A stretch of 64,000 nt of DNA from Flexivirga endophytica (GTDB lineage Bacteria > Actinomycetota > Actinomycetes > Actinomycetales > Dermatophilaceae), in NCBI RefSeq assembly GCF_014640635.1, contig NZ_BMHI01000009.1, positions 1-64,000 on the forward strand, written 5' to 3'. Both the position numbers and the translations under genes were made by a program. The notes under the pieces were generated by a model. The model saw only the letters and a list, made by a program, of their open reading frames with translations. It had not been told where the DNA came from and did no database searches. The stretch's first letter is position 1. Every line of letters begins with the position of its first letter. Shown here piece by piece: positions 44,475 to 52,395 of the stretch.

Positions 44475-44870
44475 ATGTCGGACACCATTCGGCTCACCGG
44501 GACGACCGTGGACGCGCCCGATGCCCTTGCGCTCGCCCGGTTCTACGCCGAGATCACGGGCGGCGAGGTGGTCGGCGATGCGCGGTGGGCTGCCGTCACG
44601 GGGCCGAATGGCGAGGTGGCGTTCCAGCAAGCACCGGACTATCGCGCGCCGGAGTGGCCCGACGGCGCCATCCCGATGCAATTGCATCTGGACTTCCTCG
44701 TCGACGATCTCGAGGCGACCGGCGCGCGGGTGTTGGCGGCGGGGGCCAAGCGCTTGGATCATCAGCCGAACGCGGACCACTGCATCGTGTACGCCGATCC
44801 CGCTGGTCACCCCTTCTGCCTGTCGATGTGGGACAGCGACGATGCCATCGCCGGCGTCCGGAACGCTTGA
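44475..44870 (+). CDS. VOC (glyoxalase/bleomycin-resistance) superfamily protein
   Basis: A 131-residue protein with two beta-alpha-beta-beta-beta modules: LTGTTVDAPDALALARFYAE at the N-terminus and MQLHLDFLVDDLEATGARVL at about 64-83. The C-terminal YADPAGHPFCLSMWD is typical of glyoxalase_6-like members. The substrate is unknown. The mobA-like GTG start follows its stop after 1 nt, so the two are co-translated. Confidence 0.87.
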   Translation: MSDTIRLTGTTVDAPDALALARFYAEITGGEVVGDARWAAVTGPNGEVAFQQAPDYRAPEWPDGAIPMQLHLDFLVDDLEATGARVLAAGAKRLDHQPNADHCIVYADPAGHPFCLSMWDSDDAIAGVRNA

Positions 44871-44871
44871 G

Positions 44872-45471
44872 GTGACAAGCGGTTTCGATGCGGTCGTGCT
44901 CGCCGGCGGAGCGGGTTCGCGGCTCGGTGGTGTGGACAAGGCCGCCGTGGAGCTGGCCGGGCGGTCGCTGCTCTCGTGGCCGCTGGAGGCCGTCCGGGAC
45001 GCCCGCAACCTCGTCGTCGTGGGGGAGACGGTCGCAGCGGTGCCGGAGCGCGCGTTGCGGGTCGTCGAGGAGCCGGCCGGTGGTGGCCCGGCTGCTGCAT
45101 CGGTGGCGGGGTTGCGCGCCATACGCGACGCTGCGGACTGGACCTGCCTGATCGCGTGTGACCTGCCGGGCGCGGTGCGCGCCATACAGCTGCTGGTGGG
45201 GGCGGATGCCGGCGACGCGGACGGCGTGGTCATGGCTGCGCCCGACGGGCGCCGGCAATGGCTGCTGGGGCGATATCGCACCGCGGCCCTGCGCGCGGCC
45301 GCCGACGCACTCGGCGATCCGGCCGACCGCTCGATGCGCGCCCTGCTCGGCGGTCTGCGGCTGACGACGGCCACCGCTGCCGAGGGCGTATGGCGCGATG
45401 TCGACACCTGGTCCGACCACGAACAGTGGGCCCGGGCGCTGAGCGACGGACGCGAAGCTCCGCAGGCCTGA
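44872..45471 (+). CDS. MobA-like nucleotidyltransferase
   Basis: A 199-residue protein with the nucleotide-binding signature VVLAGGAGSRLGGVDKAAVE (about 7-26) and LIACDLPGAVRAI near 95, where CDLP takes the place of the usual CDMP metal site. This is the pattern of molybdenum-cofactor guanylyltransferase MobA and relatives, which transfer GMP from GTP to Mo-molybdopterin. It may instead serve another cofactor. GTG 44872 matches the family N-terminus. Translationally coupled to the VOC gene. The GlpR-like gene at 308 is also from the molybdotransferase neighbourhood, but the distance makes no link evident. Confidence 0.78.
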   Translation: MTSGFDAVVLAGGAGSRLGGVDKAAVELAGRSLLSWPLEAVRDARNLVVVGETVAAVPERALRVVEEPAGGGPAAASVAGLRAIRDAADWTCLIACDLPGAVRAIQLLVGADAGDADGVVMAAPDGRRQWLLGRYRTAALRAAADALGDPADRSMRALLGGLRLTTATAAEGVWRDVDTWSDHEQWARALSDGREAPQA

Positions 45472-45495
45472 CAGGGAACGTTACCCCACGTTGCC

Positions 45496-45537
45496 TATCA
45501 GGTTGATAGAGCATCACAGATAGTTGTCGATAGACAA
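45496..45537 (+). promoter_or_regulatory. iclR promoter with palindromes
   Basis: TTGATA (45503-45508), an 18-nt spacer and TCGATA (45527-45532) form a plausible promoter about 20 nt upstream of the riboswitch. Two inverted repeats overlap it: TATCA-GGT-TGATA (45496-45508) on the -35 and TTGTC-GATA-GACAA (45524-45537) on the -10. The latter is a candidate IclR or other repressor site. Confidence 0.55.
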
Positions 45538-45558
45538 AGAGGACGTTATTGTCTTGGC

Positions 45559-45640
45559 CAGGTGACGAGCGGCAGTGTGAAGCCCTGGCTGGCTGTCCGG
45601 CAACCCTCCATCCGCGGTGGGGTGCTCCAGGTGACCACCC
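45559..45640 (+). promoter_or_regulatory. SAM-IV riboswitch upstream of iclR
   Basis: The segment GGTGACGAG...AAGCCCTGGCT...CCGGCAACCCTCC...CCGCGGTGGGGTGC...CCAGGTGACC fits the SAM-IV consensus as I know it. Pairings seen: closing stem GGTG (45561-45564) with CACC (45636-45639); CGGCAG with CTGTCCG; CCTCCA with TGGGG around TCCGCGG; and a pseudoknot CCTGG (45584-45588) with CCAGG (45627-45631). SAM-IV aptamers bind S-adenosylmethionine and occur in actinobacteria upstream of sulfur-metabolism genes. A downstream hairpin, ATGGG (45642) with CCCAT (45664), could be the expression platform before the iclR start. Confidence 0.85.
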
Positions 45641-45698
45641 GATGGGCTCGGCGACTCGGCCGGACCCATAAGCGCGATGGTGCAACGTGAGGATGGCC

Positions 45699-46460
45699 AT
45701 GTCCGACTCGACCCGATCGGGCTCTCAGGCGATCGACAGGGCGCTGGGCGTCCTGGATCGCTTCGAGGGTGACCGAAGGATCGCCCTGACCGATATCTCC
45801 ACGGAGTCCGGCCTGCCGTTGAGCACCACGCACCGCATCGTGCGGGCGTTGTGTCGCAGTGGTTACCTGGTCCGGGATGCCGATGCCTATCGGGTCGGAC
45901 CGCGGGTGCAGGCGCTCGTGCCGCGTTCCGATGCGGAGATCGACGAAGTGGTGCCGTATATGTATGCCGTGGCTGCCGGGGCCAAACTGACCGTCAGTCT
46001 GGGGGTGCGGGATCGGTCCCAGGTGGCGAGGCTGGCGTCGGCCAGGCCGCCTGTCGAGCACTGCGCGTCCCAGCTGCCGGCGGATCGAGAGCCGTTGCAC
46101 GCGACGGCGATGGGCAAGGTGCTGCTGGCGTTTGCGCCGGACGGGCCGGCGGCAGCGGTGCGCGGACTGGGCGACCTCGAAGCCTTCACTCCCCGCACGT
46201 CCACCTCGTATGCCGTGCTGGTCGCTCAACTCACCGAGGTGCGGCGCCGCGCATTCGCCATCGCGGACCAGGAGCGCGCCGAGGACGTGCGCGCCCTCGC
46301 GGTGCCGGTGTTGGGCAATGGCGGCGTGGTCGCTGCACTCGGGGTCCAGGCGCGGAGCGCGCGGCTGACCGACGAACTCGCGGCGCGGATCCTGCCTCCG
46401 CTGCGTCATGCGGCGACCGAGGTGGGTAGACGGATGCAAACCCTGGACAACGCCGGCTGA
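45699..46460 (+). CDS. IclR-family transcriptional regulator under SAM-IV control
   Basis: A 253-residue protein. The N-terminal winged helix (about 8-65) contains RALGVLDRFEGDRRIALTDI and LPLSTTHRIVRALCRSG; the C-terminal IclR effector domain contains LHATAMGKVLLAFAP (near 130). ATG 45699 is preferred because GAGG lies about 7 nt upstream; GTG 45687 and ATG 45693 are in frame. It is preceded by a SAM-IV riboswitch and followed by its own hairpin, so the RNA element controls this regulator alone. The neighbouring sulfate-ester dioxygenase and permease remnant suggest that it regulates organosulfur use, which is an inference. Confidence 0.9.
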   Translation: MSDSTRSGSQAIDRALGVLDRFEGDRRIALTDISTESGLPLSTTHRIVRALCRSGYLVRDADAYRVGPRVQALVPRSDAEIDEVVPYMYAVAAGAKLTVSLGVRDRSQVARLASARPPVEHCASQLPADREPLHATAMGKVLLAFAPDGPAAAVRGLGDLEAFTPRTSTSYAVLVAQLTEVRRRAFAIADQERAEDVRALAVPVLGNGGVVAALGVQARSARLTDELAARILPPLRHAATEVGRRMQTLDNAG

Positions 46461-46477
46461 GTGGTCTTCCACGATGC

Positions 46478-46499
46478 GGCAGTGGCTTTGGCCGCTGCC
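46478..46499 (+). terminator. iclR terminator hairpin
   Basis: GGCAGTGGC (46478-46486) pairs with GCCGCTGCC (46491-46499), one G-U, around loop TTTG. It lies 18 nt past the iclR stop. Confidence 0.65.
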
Positions 46500-46505
46500 A
46501 AAACA

Positions 46506-46518
46506 TAACGCTACGTTA
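46506..46518. promoter_or_regulatory. Short palindrome in an AT-rich patch upstream of the dioxygenase
   Basis: TAACG-CTA-CGTTA lies within an AT-rich stretch (46500-46549) that contrasts with the surrounding GC. ACGTTA also occurs upstream of iclR at 45478 and 45543. It is a possible regulator site. Confidence 0.35.
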
Positions 46519-46547
46519 CTGAATTAGTTAGCAAACATTTATTGAAA

Positions 46548-46682
46548 ATGTCAGCGCAGGCAGCATCTCGGTGCGACTCAAGCCCGCTGTATGCCGGCAT
46601 CGTCACCATCTCGGTGATCGGCCTGGCCCTCAACCACCTGCTCGTGCTCGTGGAGCGCCGCTTCTCGCGCTGGCGCGCCTGA
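46548..46682 (+). pseudogene. C-terminal remnant of an ABC permease (SsuC/TauC type)
   Basis: A 44-codon open stretch ends in LYAGIVTISVIGLALNHLLV and VERRFSRWRA before TGA. This is the shape of the last 30-35 residues of sulfonate/taurine/nitrate ABC permeases (final helix, then LLxxLERRxxRWR and stop). The first 13 codons from ATG 46548 do not look like permease sequence and the rest of the gene is missing. The remnant ends 45 nt before the dioxygenase start. It could be translated as a small membrane peptide, but decay after deletion is the simpler reading. Confidence 0.65.
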
Positions 46683-46727
46683 TCCGTTTCCCCGACCTCC
46701 ATCCCCATCCACCAGAGAGGAACCACC

Positions 46728-47711
46728 ATGACCACCCAGCTCGACGCACTCACCACCGACTCCATCGCCACGCAGGCGGCGCCCCAGCCGGGCTACGACG
46801 AGATCACTGTGCGCAAGGTCGGCGCGCACATCGGTGCCCAGATCGGCGGCGTCCGGATCGGCGGTGACGTCGCCGCCGCCCAGATCGCGGAGATCAAGGC
46901 GGCGCTCGCCGCCCATCAGGTCATCTTCTTCCGCGACCAGCACCATGCCGACGACACGGACCAGCGTGCCTTCGCCGCACTGCTCGGCACGCTGACCAAG
47001 CCGCATCCGACGGTCGCCGGTGACGGCGATGCCGTGCTCCCGATCGACTCCGACCACAGCAAGGCCAACAGCTGGCACACCGACGTCACCTTCGTGGACC
47101 GGATCCCGTCGGCGTCGCTGCTGCGGGCGGTCGAACTCCCGCCGTACGGAGGGACGACGGTGTGGGCGAACACCACCCGGGCTTACACGCGGCTGCACCC
47201 GGCCCTGCAGGCGCTGGCAGACAAGCTGTGGGCGGTGCACTCCAACCTCTACGACTACGCGGCCGAGCACGACGAGAAGCGGATCGGCGGGATCGATGTG
47301 AAGGAGACGGCCTACCGGGAGGAGTTCCGGCAGCTCGAGTTCGAGACGGAGCACCCCGTCGTGCGTGTCCACCCGGTGACGGGCGAGCGCACGGTGCTCC
47401 TGGGCCACTTCGTCCGCCACTTCGTCGGCCTGTCGAGCAGCGACTCACAGGACCTCTTCCGGTTGTTCCAGCGGCAGGTGACCCGCCTGGACAACACCGT
47501 GCGGTGGAACTGGCGATCGGGCGATCTGGCCATCTGGGACAACCAGGCGACCCAGCACTACGCCGTCGACGACTACGACGACCAGCAGCACCGCCGGTTG
47601 CACCGCATCACGCTGGCCGGCGAGGTGCCGGTCAGCGTCGACGGGGTCGCCAGCTCGATCCGCAAGGGCGATGCGAGCCACTACTCGCCGATCGCGGCGG
47701 TCGCTCCCTGA
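46728..47711 (+). CDS. Fe(II)/2-oxoglutarate dioxygenase, sulfate-ester type (TauD/AtsK/Rv3406-like)
   Basis: A 327-residue TauD-fold enzyme. The metal triad is His117-x-Asp119 in NSWHTDVTF and His277 in [13 protein letters not shown]; the 2-oxoglutarate-binding Arg lies in [10 protein letters not shown] near 293. Phrases such as [32 protein letters not shown] and [20 protein letters not shown] match Mycobacterium Rv3406 and Pseudomonas AtsK, which cleave alkyl sulfate esters to aldehyde and sulfate. It therefore probably scavenges sulfur. AGAGGAA precedes the ATG. The permease remnant upstream implies it was once in a transporter operon. Confidence 0.92.
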   Translation: MTTQLDALTTDSIATQAAPQPGYDEITVRKVGAHIGAQIGGVRIGGDVAAAQIAEIKAALAAHQVIFFRDQHHADDTDQRAFAALLGTLTKPHPTVAGDGDAVLPIDSDHSKANSWHTDVTFVDRIPSASLLRAVELPPYGGTTVWANTTRAYTRLHPALQALADKLWAVHSNLYDYAAEHDEKRIGGIDVKETAYREEFRQLEFETEHPVVRVHPVTGERTVLLGHFVRHFVGLSSSDSQDLFRLFQRQVTRLDNTVRWNWRSGDLAIWDNQATQHYAVDDYDDQQHRRLHRITLAGEVPVSVDGVASSIRKGDASHYSPIAAVAP

Positions 47712-47753
47712 CGGATGGGCGGCGCGTGAGCGACACCGACTAATGTCGGGCGG

Positions 47754-48617
47754 GTGACCGACCACGCCGACGCCGCGACATTGCTGACGGCACCCCGCGT
47801 GCGCGCACTGGCCGAGGACCTGGAGTTGCGGCCGACCAAGCAGTGGGGCCAGAACTTCGTCATCGACCCCAACACCGTGCGCAAGATCGTCCGGCTGGCC
47901 GGCGTCGGGCCGGACGAGAGCGTGGTCGAGATCGGCCCTGGCCTCGGGTCGCTGACCCTGCCGCTGCTCGAGGCGGCGGCGCACGTGACCGCGGTGGAGA
48001 TCGACGCGCGGCTGGCGACTCAGCTGCCACTCACGGTCGCGGAGCTCGCACCCCAGCTGGCCGACCGGCTGCGCGTGGTGCAGCAGGACGCGATGACGCT
48101 GACCGAGCTGGCCGATCCACAGCCGACCGCGCTGGTCGCCAACCTGCCCTACAACGTCGCCGTGCCGGTGGTGCTGTCGTTCCTGGAGCGCTTCCCGACT
48201 TTGCGCCGGGTGCTGGTCATGGTCCAGCTGGAGGTGGCCGAGCGACTCGCGGCCGCGCCCGGCAGCAAGATCTACGGTGTGCCGAGCGTCAAGAGCGCCT
48301 GGTATGCCGACGTGCGCCTCGCCGACCGCGTCGGCCGCAACGTGTTCTGGCCCGCTCCCAAGGTCGATTCCGGGCTGGTGTCGATGGTCCTGCGCGAGCC
48401 GCCCTCGACCTCCGCACGCCGTGAGGACGTCTTCGCGTGCATCGATGCCGCGTTCGCCGCACGCCGCAAGACCTTGCGAGCGGCGCTCGCGGGATGGGCC
48501 GGCTCACCGGTCGAAGCCGAACGCATGCTCCGTGCCGCCGGCGTCGACCCGTCGTTGCGTGGCGAACGCCTCACGGTCGAGCAGTTCGCAGCCATTGCAA
48601 CGCAACGCATAAGGTGA
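47754..48617 (+). CDS. rsmA: 16S rRNA dimethyladenosine transferase
   Basis: A 287-residue KsgA/RsmA protein. [18 protein letters not shown] is near residue 28, SAM motif [16 protein letters not shown] near 58, catalytic NLPYN near 129 and the C-terminal [12 protein letters not shown]. It dimethylates A1518 and A1519 of 16S rRNA. The GTG start at 47754 follows GGGCGG. In most actinobacteria it directly follows rpfB; here 3.4 kb intervene. The ispE start lies at or just behind its stop. Confidence 0.96.
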   Translation: MTDHADAATLLTAPRVRALAEDLELRPTKQWGQNFVIDPNTVRKIVRLAGVGPDESVVEIGPGLGSLTLPLLEAAAHVTAVEIDARLATQLPLTVAELAPQLADRLRVVQQDAMTLTELADPQPTALVANLPYNVAVPVVLSFLERFPTLRRVLVMVQLEVAERLAAAPGSKIYGVPSVKSAWYADVRLADRVGRNVFWPAPKVDSGLVSMVLREPPSTSARREDVFACIDAAFAARRKTLRAALAGWAGSPVEAERMLRAAGVDPSLRGERLTVEQFAAIATQRIR

Positions 48618-48622
48618 CGGAC

Positions 48623-49552
48623 ATGGAAGCGTCGTCCTCGGCCCCGGTGACCGTCCGGGTGCCCGCCAAGGTCAACCTTGAGCTGCGCATCGGGCCGCTC
48701 GAGGACGACGGATACCACTCGCTGTCAACGGTTTTCCACGCTGTCGACCTTGTCGATCACGTCACCGTCCGGCCTGCCGACTCCTGGTCGGTCACCACGA
48801 CCGGCATGGGAGAGGGCACGGTCCCTGACGACGACGACAATCTCGCGATGCGAGCCGCCCGGCTGATCGCGCGCCGGGTCGGCACCGACGAGCAAGTGGC
48901 GATCGAGGTCGTCAAGAACATTCCTGTCGCCGGCGGTATGGCGGGCGGCTCCGCCGACGCCGCCGCGGCGCTCGTCGCCGTCGACGCGCTCTGGGAGACC
49001 GGTTTCAGCCCCCGAGAGCTGCAGGAGATGGCCGCCGAGCTGGGCAGCGATGTCCCTTTCGCGCTGGAGGGTGGGACCGCGATCGGCTCACGCCGCGGCG
49101 AACATCTCGTGCCGGTGCTCAGCCGCGGGGTCTTCGAGTGGGTCTTCGCCCTGCACCACGAGGGCCTGTCCACCCCGGCCGTCTATGCCGAGTGCGATCG
49201 GCTGCGCGCCGGTCAGTCGATCCCCGAGCCGGCACCCAATTCGGCACTGATGGCGGCGCTGCGGGCGGGCGACGTCGATGCGCTGGCCGACAATCTGCAC
49301 AACGACCTGCAGGACGCCGCGTGCTCGCTGATGCCGCGACTCACCGACACCATGACCACCGGGCTCGACAACGGAGCCATCGGCGCACTGGTCTCCGGGT
49401 CCGGCCCGACGGTCGCCTTCTTGTGTGCCGACCGCAACTCCGCCCTCGACCTGATGGTGGGGCTGACTGCCAGCACCATCTGCGATGAGGTCGTCAGTGC
49501 GACCGGCCCGGTGCACGGAGCGCATGTCGTGCACGACGTGCGGTCCCGCTGA
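48623..49552 (+). CDS. ispE: 4-diphosphocytidyl-2-C-methyl-D-erythritol kinase
   Basis: A 309-residue GHMP kinase of the MEP isoprenoid pathway. It has VRVPAKVNLELRIGPLEDDG (near 10), the ATP loop IPVAGGMAGGSADAAAAL (near 102) and a C-terminal ALVSGSGPTVAFL. ATG 48623 is preferred; GTG 48614, overlapping the rsmA stop as GTGA, is a coupled alternative. It phosphorylates CDP-methylerythritol on the way to IPP and DMAPP. Confidence 0.96.
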   Translation: MEASSSAPVTVRVPAKVNLELRIGPLEDDGYHSLSTVFHAVDLVDHVTVRPADSWSVTTTGMGEGTVPDDDDNLAMRAARLIARRVGTDEQVAIEVVKNIPVAGGMAGGSADAAAALVAVDALWETGFSPRELQEMAAELGSDVPFALEGGTAIGSRRGEHLVPVLSRGVFEWVFALHHEGLSTPAVYAECDRLRAGQSIPEPAPNSALMAALRAGDVDALADNLHNDLQDAACSLMPRLTDTMTTGLDNGAIGALVSGSGPTVAFLCADRNSALDLMVGLTASTICDEVVSATGPVHGAHVVHDVRSR

Positions 49553-49591
49553 ACCTCGTCCTTCCCGCCATACTCGACTGATAGTGGTCTG

Positions 49592-51388
49592 ATGCCCAAT
49601 CTCATTGCTGCTGAGAGCATTTCGCTTGCCCTCGGCACCAACCAAGTGCTCGACGCCGTGTCTCTCGGTGTCGGCACCGGCGACCGCATCGGCGTGGTCG
49701 GTCGCAACGGCGGTGGCAAGTCGACATTGCTGCGCGTGCTCGCCGGAACACAACCGATCGACTCCGGACGCGTGACGCGCGTCGGAGGTCTGACCCTCGG
49801 GATGCTCAGCCAGGACGATCGGCTCGATCCGAGCGCGACGGTCCGGGACGCGATTCTCGGTGACCTCGCGGAGCACGAATGGGCCGGGGACCCGCGCGTC
49901 CGGGACATCCTCGGCGGGTTGCTCGGAGGCGTCGGCTTCACCTCCGTCGGTGGGCCGGATGCGGTGGTGGGCACCAAGTCCGGTGGTGAGCGACGCCGGA
50001 TCGCGTTGGCGCAGTTGCTGATCGAGGATCCCGACCTGCTCCTCCTCGACGAGCCGACCAACCACCTCGACGTCGAAGGCGTCCAGTGGCTGGCCGAGCA
50101 CCTGGTGCGCCACCGCGCCCGCCCGACCAACGCCTTCGTCACGATCACCCACGACCGGTGGTTCCTCGACGCGGTCGCGGACCACACCTGGGAGGTCATC
50201 GACGGGCGGATCGAGCAGTATGACGGCGGCTACGCCGCGTACGTGCTGGCGAAGAACGAACGCACCCGGGTCGCGGCAGCCACCGAGGACCGCCGGCAGA
50301 ACCTGTTGCGCAAGGAACTCGCCTGGCTCCGGCGCGGTCCGCCCGCCCGGACCTCCAAACCGCGCTTCCGGATCGACGCCGCGAACGAGTTGATCAAGAA
50401 CGAGCCCGACCCACGCGACGAGGTCGAGCTGGTCCGCTTCGCCACGACGCGGCTGGGCAAGGACGTCATCGACCTGATCGACGCGACCGTCGAGATCAAC
50501 GGTCGCAAGCTGCTGGACAAACAGACCTGGCGCCTGGCGCCGGGGGAGCGCACCGGCATCGTCGGAGTCAACGGCGCAGGCAAGTCGACGGTGCTGCGCG
50601 CCGTCGAGGGCACCCAACCGCTCGCGGCCGGCAAACGCAAGCAGGGCCGGACGGTGGAGTTGGCGTTCCTCACCCAGGAGGTCCGCGAACTCGATGCCTA
50701 TGACGGCATGCGTGTCATCGACGCCATCACCGAGGTCAAGAGCTTCATCATGCTCGGTGGCAAAGAGGTGTCGGCGTCGTCGTTGGCCAAGCGGCTCGGC
50801 TTCTCCGGACCGCGTCAGCAGACCCGGGTCGGTGACCTGTCCGGTGGCGAGCGTCGCCGTCTGCAGATCCTGCGGCTGTTGATGACCGAGCCCAACGTGC
50901 TGCTGCTCGACGAGCCGACCAACGACCTGGACATCGAGACGTTGACCTCGCTGGAGGACGTCCTCGACGGCTGGGCCGGCACGCTCGTGGTGGTCTCGCA
51001 CGACCGCTATCTGCTCGAGCGCATGTGTGACCGGCAGATCGCACTGCTGGGCGACGGCCGGCTCCGGGAGCTGCCCGGAGGCGTCGAGCAGTACCTCGAA
51101 TTGCATGCTGCTGCAAAGGAATCCGCGGCAGGGCCGCCTGCAACCGCTGCCGCTCCGGCACCGGTCAGCAGCGCGGCCGAGCAGCGGGAGGCGCGCAAGG
51201 AGATGGCTCGCATCGAGCGGACCCTGAGCAAGCTGGCCACCCAGGAGGAGAAGCTGCACACGGCGCTCGTCGAAGCAGCGACCGATCCGGCTCGGGCCAC
51301 TGACCTGGATGCACAGCTGCGCGCCATACACGCGCAACGTGAGGAGCTCGAAGAGCGTTGGATGGAAGTCGGCGAGAGCGCCGAGTGA
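49592..51388 (+). CDS. ABC-F family ATPase
   Basis: A 598-residue soluble protein with two ABC cassettes. Cassette one has Walker A GRNGGGKST near 37, signature SGGERRR near 131 and Walker B LLLLDEPTNHLDVEG near 150. Cassette two has GVNGAGKST near 328, LSGGERRR near 415 and LLLDEPTNDLDIET near 437. An inter-domain linker and a C-terminal coiled coil (about 535-598) complete it. There are no membrane segments. ABC-F proteins act on ribosomes (translation factors or antibiotic protection). Its usual place after ispE favours a housekeeping role. Confidence 0.93.
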   Translation: MPNLIAAESISLALGTNQVLDAVSLGVGTGDRIGVVGRNGGGKSTLLRVLAGTQPIDSGRVTRVGGLTLGMLSQDDRLDPSATVRDAILGDLAEHEWAGDPRVRDILGGLLGGVGFTSVGGPDAVVGTKSGGERRRIALAQLLIEDPDLLLLDEPTNHLDVEGVQWLAEHLVRHRARPTNAFVTITHDRWFLDAVADHTWEVIDGRIEQYDGGYAAYVLAKNERTRVAAATEDRRQNLLRKELAWLRRGPPARTSKPRFRIDAANELIKNEPDPRDEVELVRFATTRLGKDVIDLIDATVEINGRKLLDKQTWRLAPGERTGIVGVNGAGKSTVLRAVEGTQPLAAGKRKQGRTVELAFLTQEVRELDAYDGMRVIDAITEVKSFIMLGGKEVSASSLAKRLGFSGPRQQTRVGDLSGGERRRLQILRLLMTEPNVLLLDEPTNDLDIETLTSLEDVLDGWAGTLVVVSHDRYLLERMCDRQIALLGDGRLRELPGGVEQYLELHAAAKESAAGPPATAAAPAPVSSAAEQREARKEMARIERTLSKLATQEEKLHTALVEAATDPARATDLDAQLRAIHAQREELEERWMEVGESAE

Positions 51389-51448
51389 CGGCTCCCTCAC
51401 CGAGCGACGGTCAGATCTCGCCGTCGCTCGGCGAGGAAGCCGTCACTC
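51383..51448. terminator. Bidirectional hairpin shared by two convergent gene ends
   Basis: GAGTGACGGCT/AGCCGTCACTC, CCTC/GAGG and CCGAGCGACGG/CCGTCGCTCGG pair in series with only two single mismatches and a 10-nt loop. The left foot contains the ABC-F stop codon (51386-51388) and the right foot the stop of the convergent XRE gene (51443-51445). Confidence 0.88.
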
Positions 51449-52294
51449 ACGGTCCGGGGCGAAGGTCTGGGTGCCCACCACGCTCAGCAGCCGGAGCTTG
51501 TCCTCGTCGTCGGTGTGCGGCTCCGCGGTCAGCACGAGCAGGGCCTGTGACTGGTCTTCGGTGAACAAAACCTGACAGTCCACCTCGATCGGACCGATCT
51601 CCGGGTGGATGAGCACTTTGTGGTCGGCGAACCGGCGCGCGACCTCGTGCTCGGCCCAGAGTGCGGTGAACTCCTCGCTGTGCCGCGTCAGCTCGTCGAC
51701 GAGGCGGCCGGCGCGCGAGCTCTTTCCCATGGTGGACAACGCCATTCGCAGGCCGGCCACCTGGGCGTGGGTCTGCCTGTCGCGGTCCTCCTCGGGGTAG
51801 CGGCGGCGTTCGGTGTCGGGGTGCATGAACCAGCGGTAGATCTCGCTGCGCTCCCAGCCGGTGCGTGTCGTCGCATCGCCGAAGAGTGCTCGAGCGGGTT
51901 CGTTCTGGCAGAGGGTCTCGCCCAGCTGGTTGATGATCAGCGCCGGGGTGTCCGACAACCGCCCGAGCACCCGCAGCAGCGCCGGTGCGACGTGGTCGCC
52001 GGCTTCGGAGCGGTCCGGCGGGTTGTGTCCGGCAACGCGGAAGAGGTAGTCGCGCTGGTCGGCGGTCAAGCGCAGCGCCCGGGCCAGCGATGCGAGCAAC
52101 TGAACGCTCGGTTGCGGGCCGCGCTGCTGCTCGAGCCGGGTGTAGTAGTCGGCCGACATGGTGGCGAGGAGCGCGACCTCCTCACGGCGTAGTCCCGGAG
52201 TACGGCGGCGTACTCCGGCAGGCAACCCGACGTCATCGGGTTGCAGCTCCCGGCGGCGGCGGGTGAGGAAGTCGGCCAGTGCCTCGCGGTCCAT
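51443..52294 (-). CDS. XRE-type regulator with MmyB-like ligand domain
   Basis: A 283-residue protein. The N-terminal Cro/C1 helix-turn-helix (about 20-75) contains VRRRTPGLRREEVALLATMS and ADYYTRLEQQRGPQPS. The C-terminal MmyB-like PAS-type domain (about 105-275) contains IINQLGETLCQNEPARALFG. This family is common in actinobacteria, usually divergent from a short-chain dehydrogenase it controls, which is the arrangement here. ATG 52294 gives the family start; the frame is open to 52387. Confidence 0.92.
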   Translation of the reverse strand: MDREALADFLTRRRRELQPDDVGLPAGVRRRTPGLRREEVALLATMSADYYTRLEQQRGPQPSVQLLASLARALRLTADQRDYLFRVAGHNPPDRSEAGDHVAPALLRVLGRLSDTPALIINQLGETLCQNEPARALFGDATTRTGWERSEIYRWFMHPDTERRRYPEEDRDRQTHAQVAGLRMALSTMGKSSRAGRLVDELTRHSEEFTALWAEHEVARRFADHKVLIHPEIGPIEVDCQVLFTEDQSQALLVLTAEPHTDDEDKLRLLSVVGTQTFAPDRE

Positions 52295-52395
52295 TCGTCG
52301 ATTATCTGCCGGGGATCCCGATCGAGGCAGGGATCGGCGATCCCCCGATGAGCGGACTCTGGAGCGGCCTACCGGATCGGCGTTCACTCGATGAC

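Noticed and set aside
46506-46549. Insertion-sequence end in the AT-rich patch before the dioxygenase
   Set aside because: No terminal inverted repeats, target duplication or transposase fragment could be seen; the permease remnant is better explained by deletion.
49088-51400. 770-residue open frame on the minus strand opposite ispE and the ABC-F gene
   Set aside because: The plus strand encodes two unmistakable proteins with intact motifs here. The antisense frame has no family pattern and arises from high-GC third-position bias.
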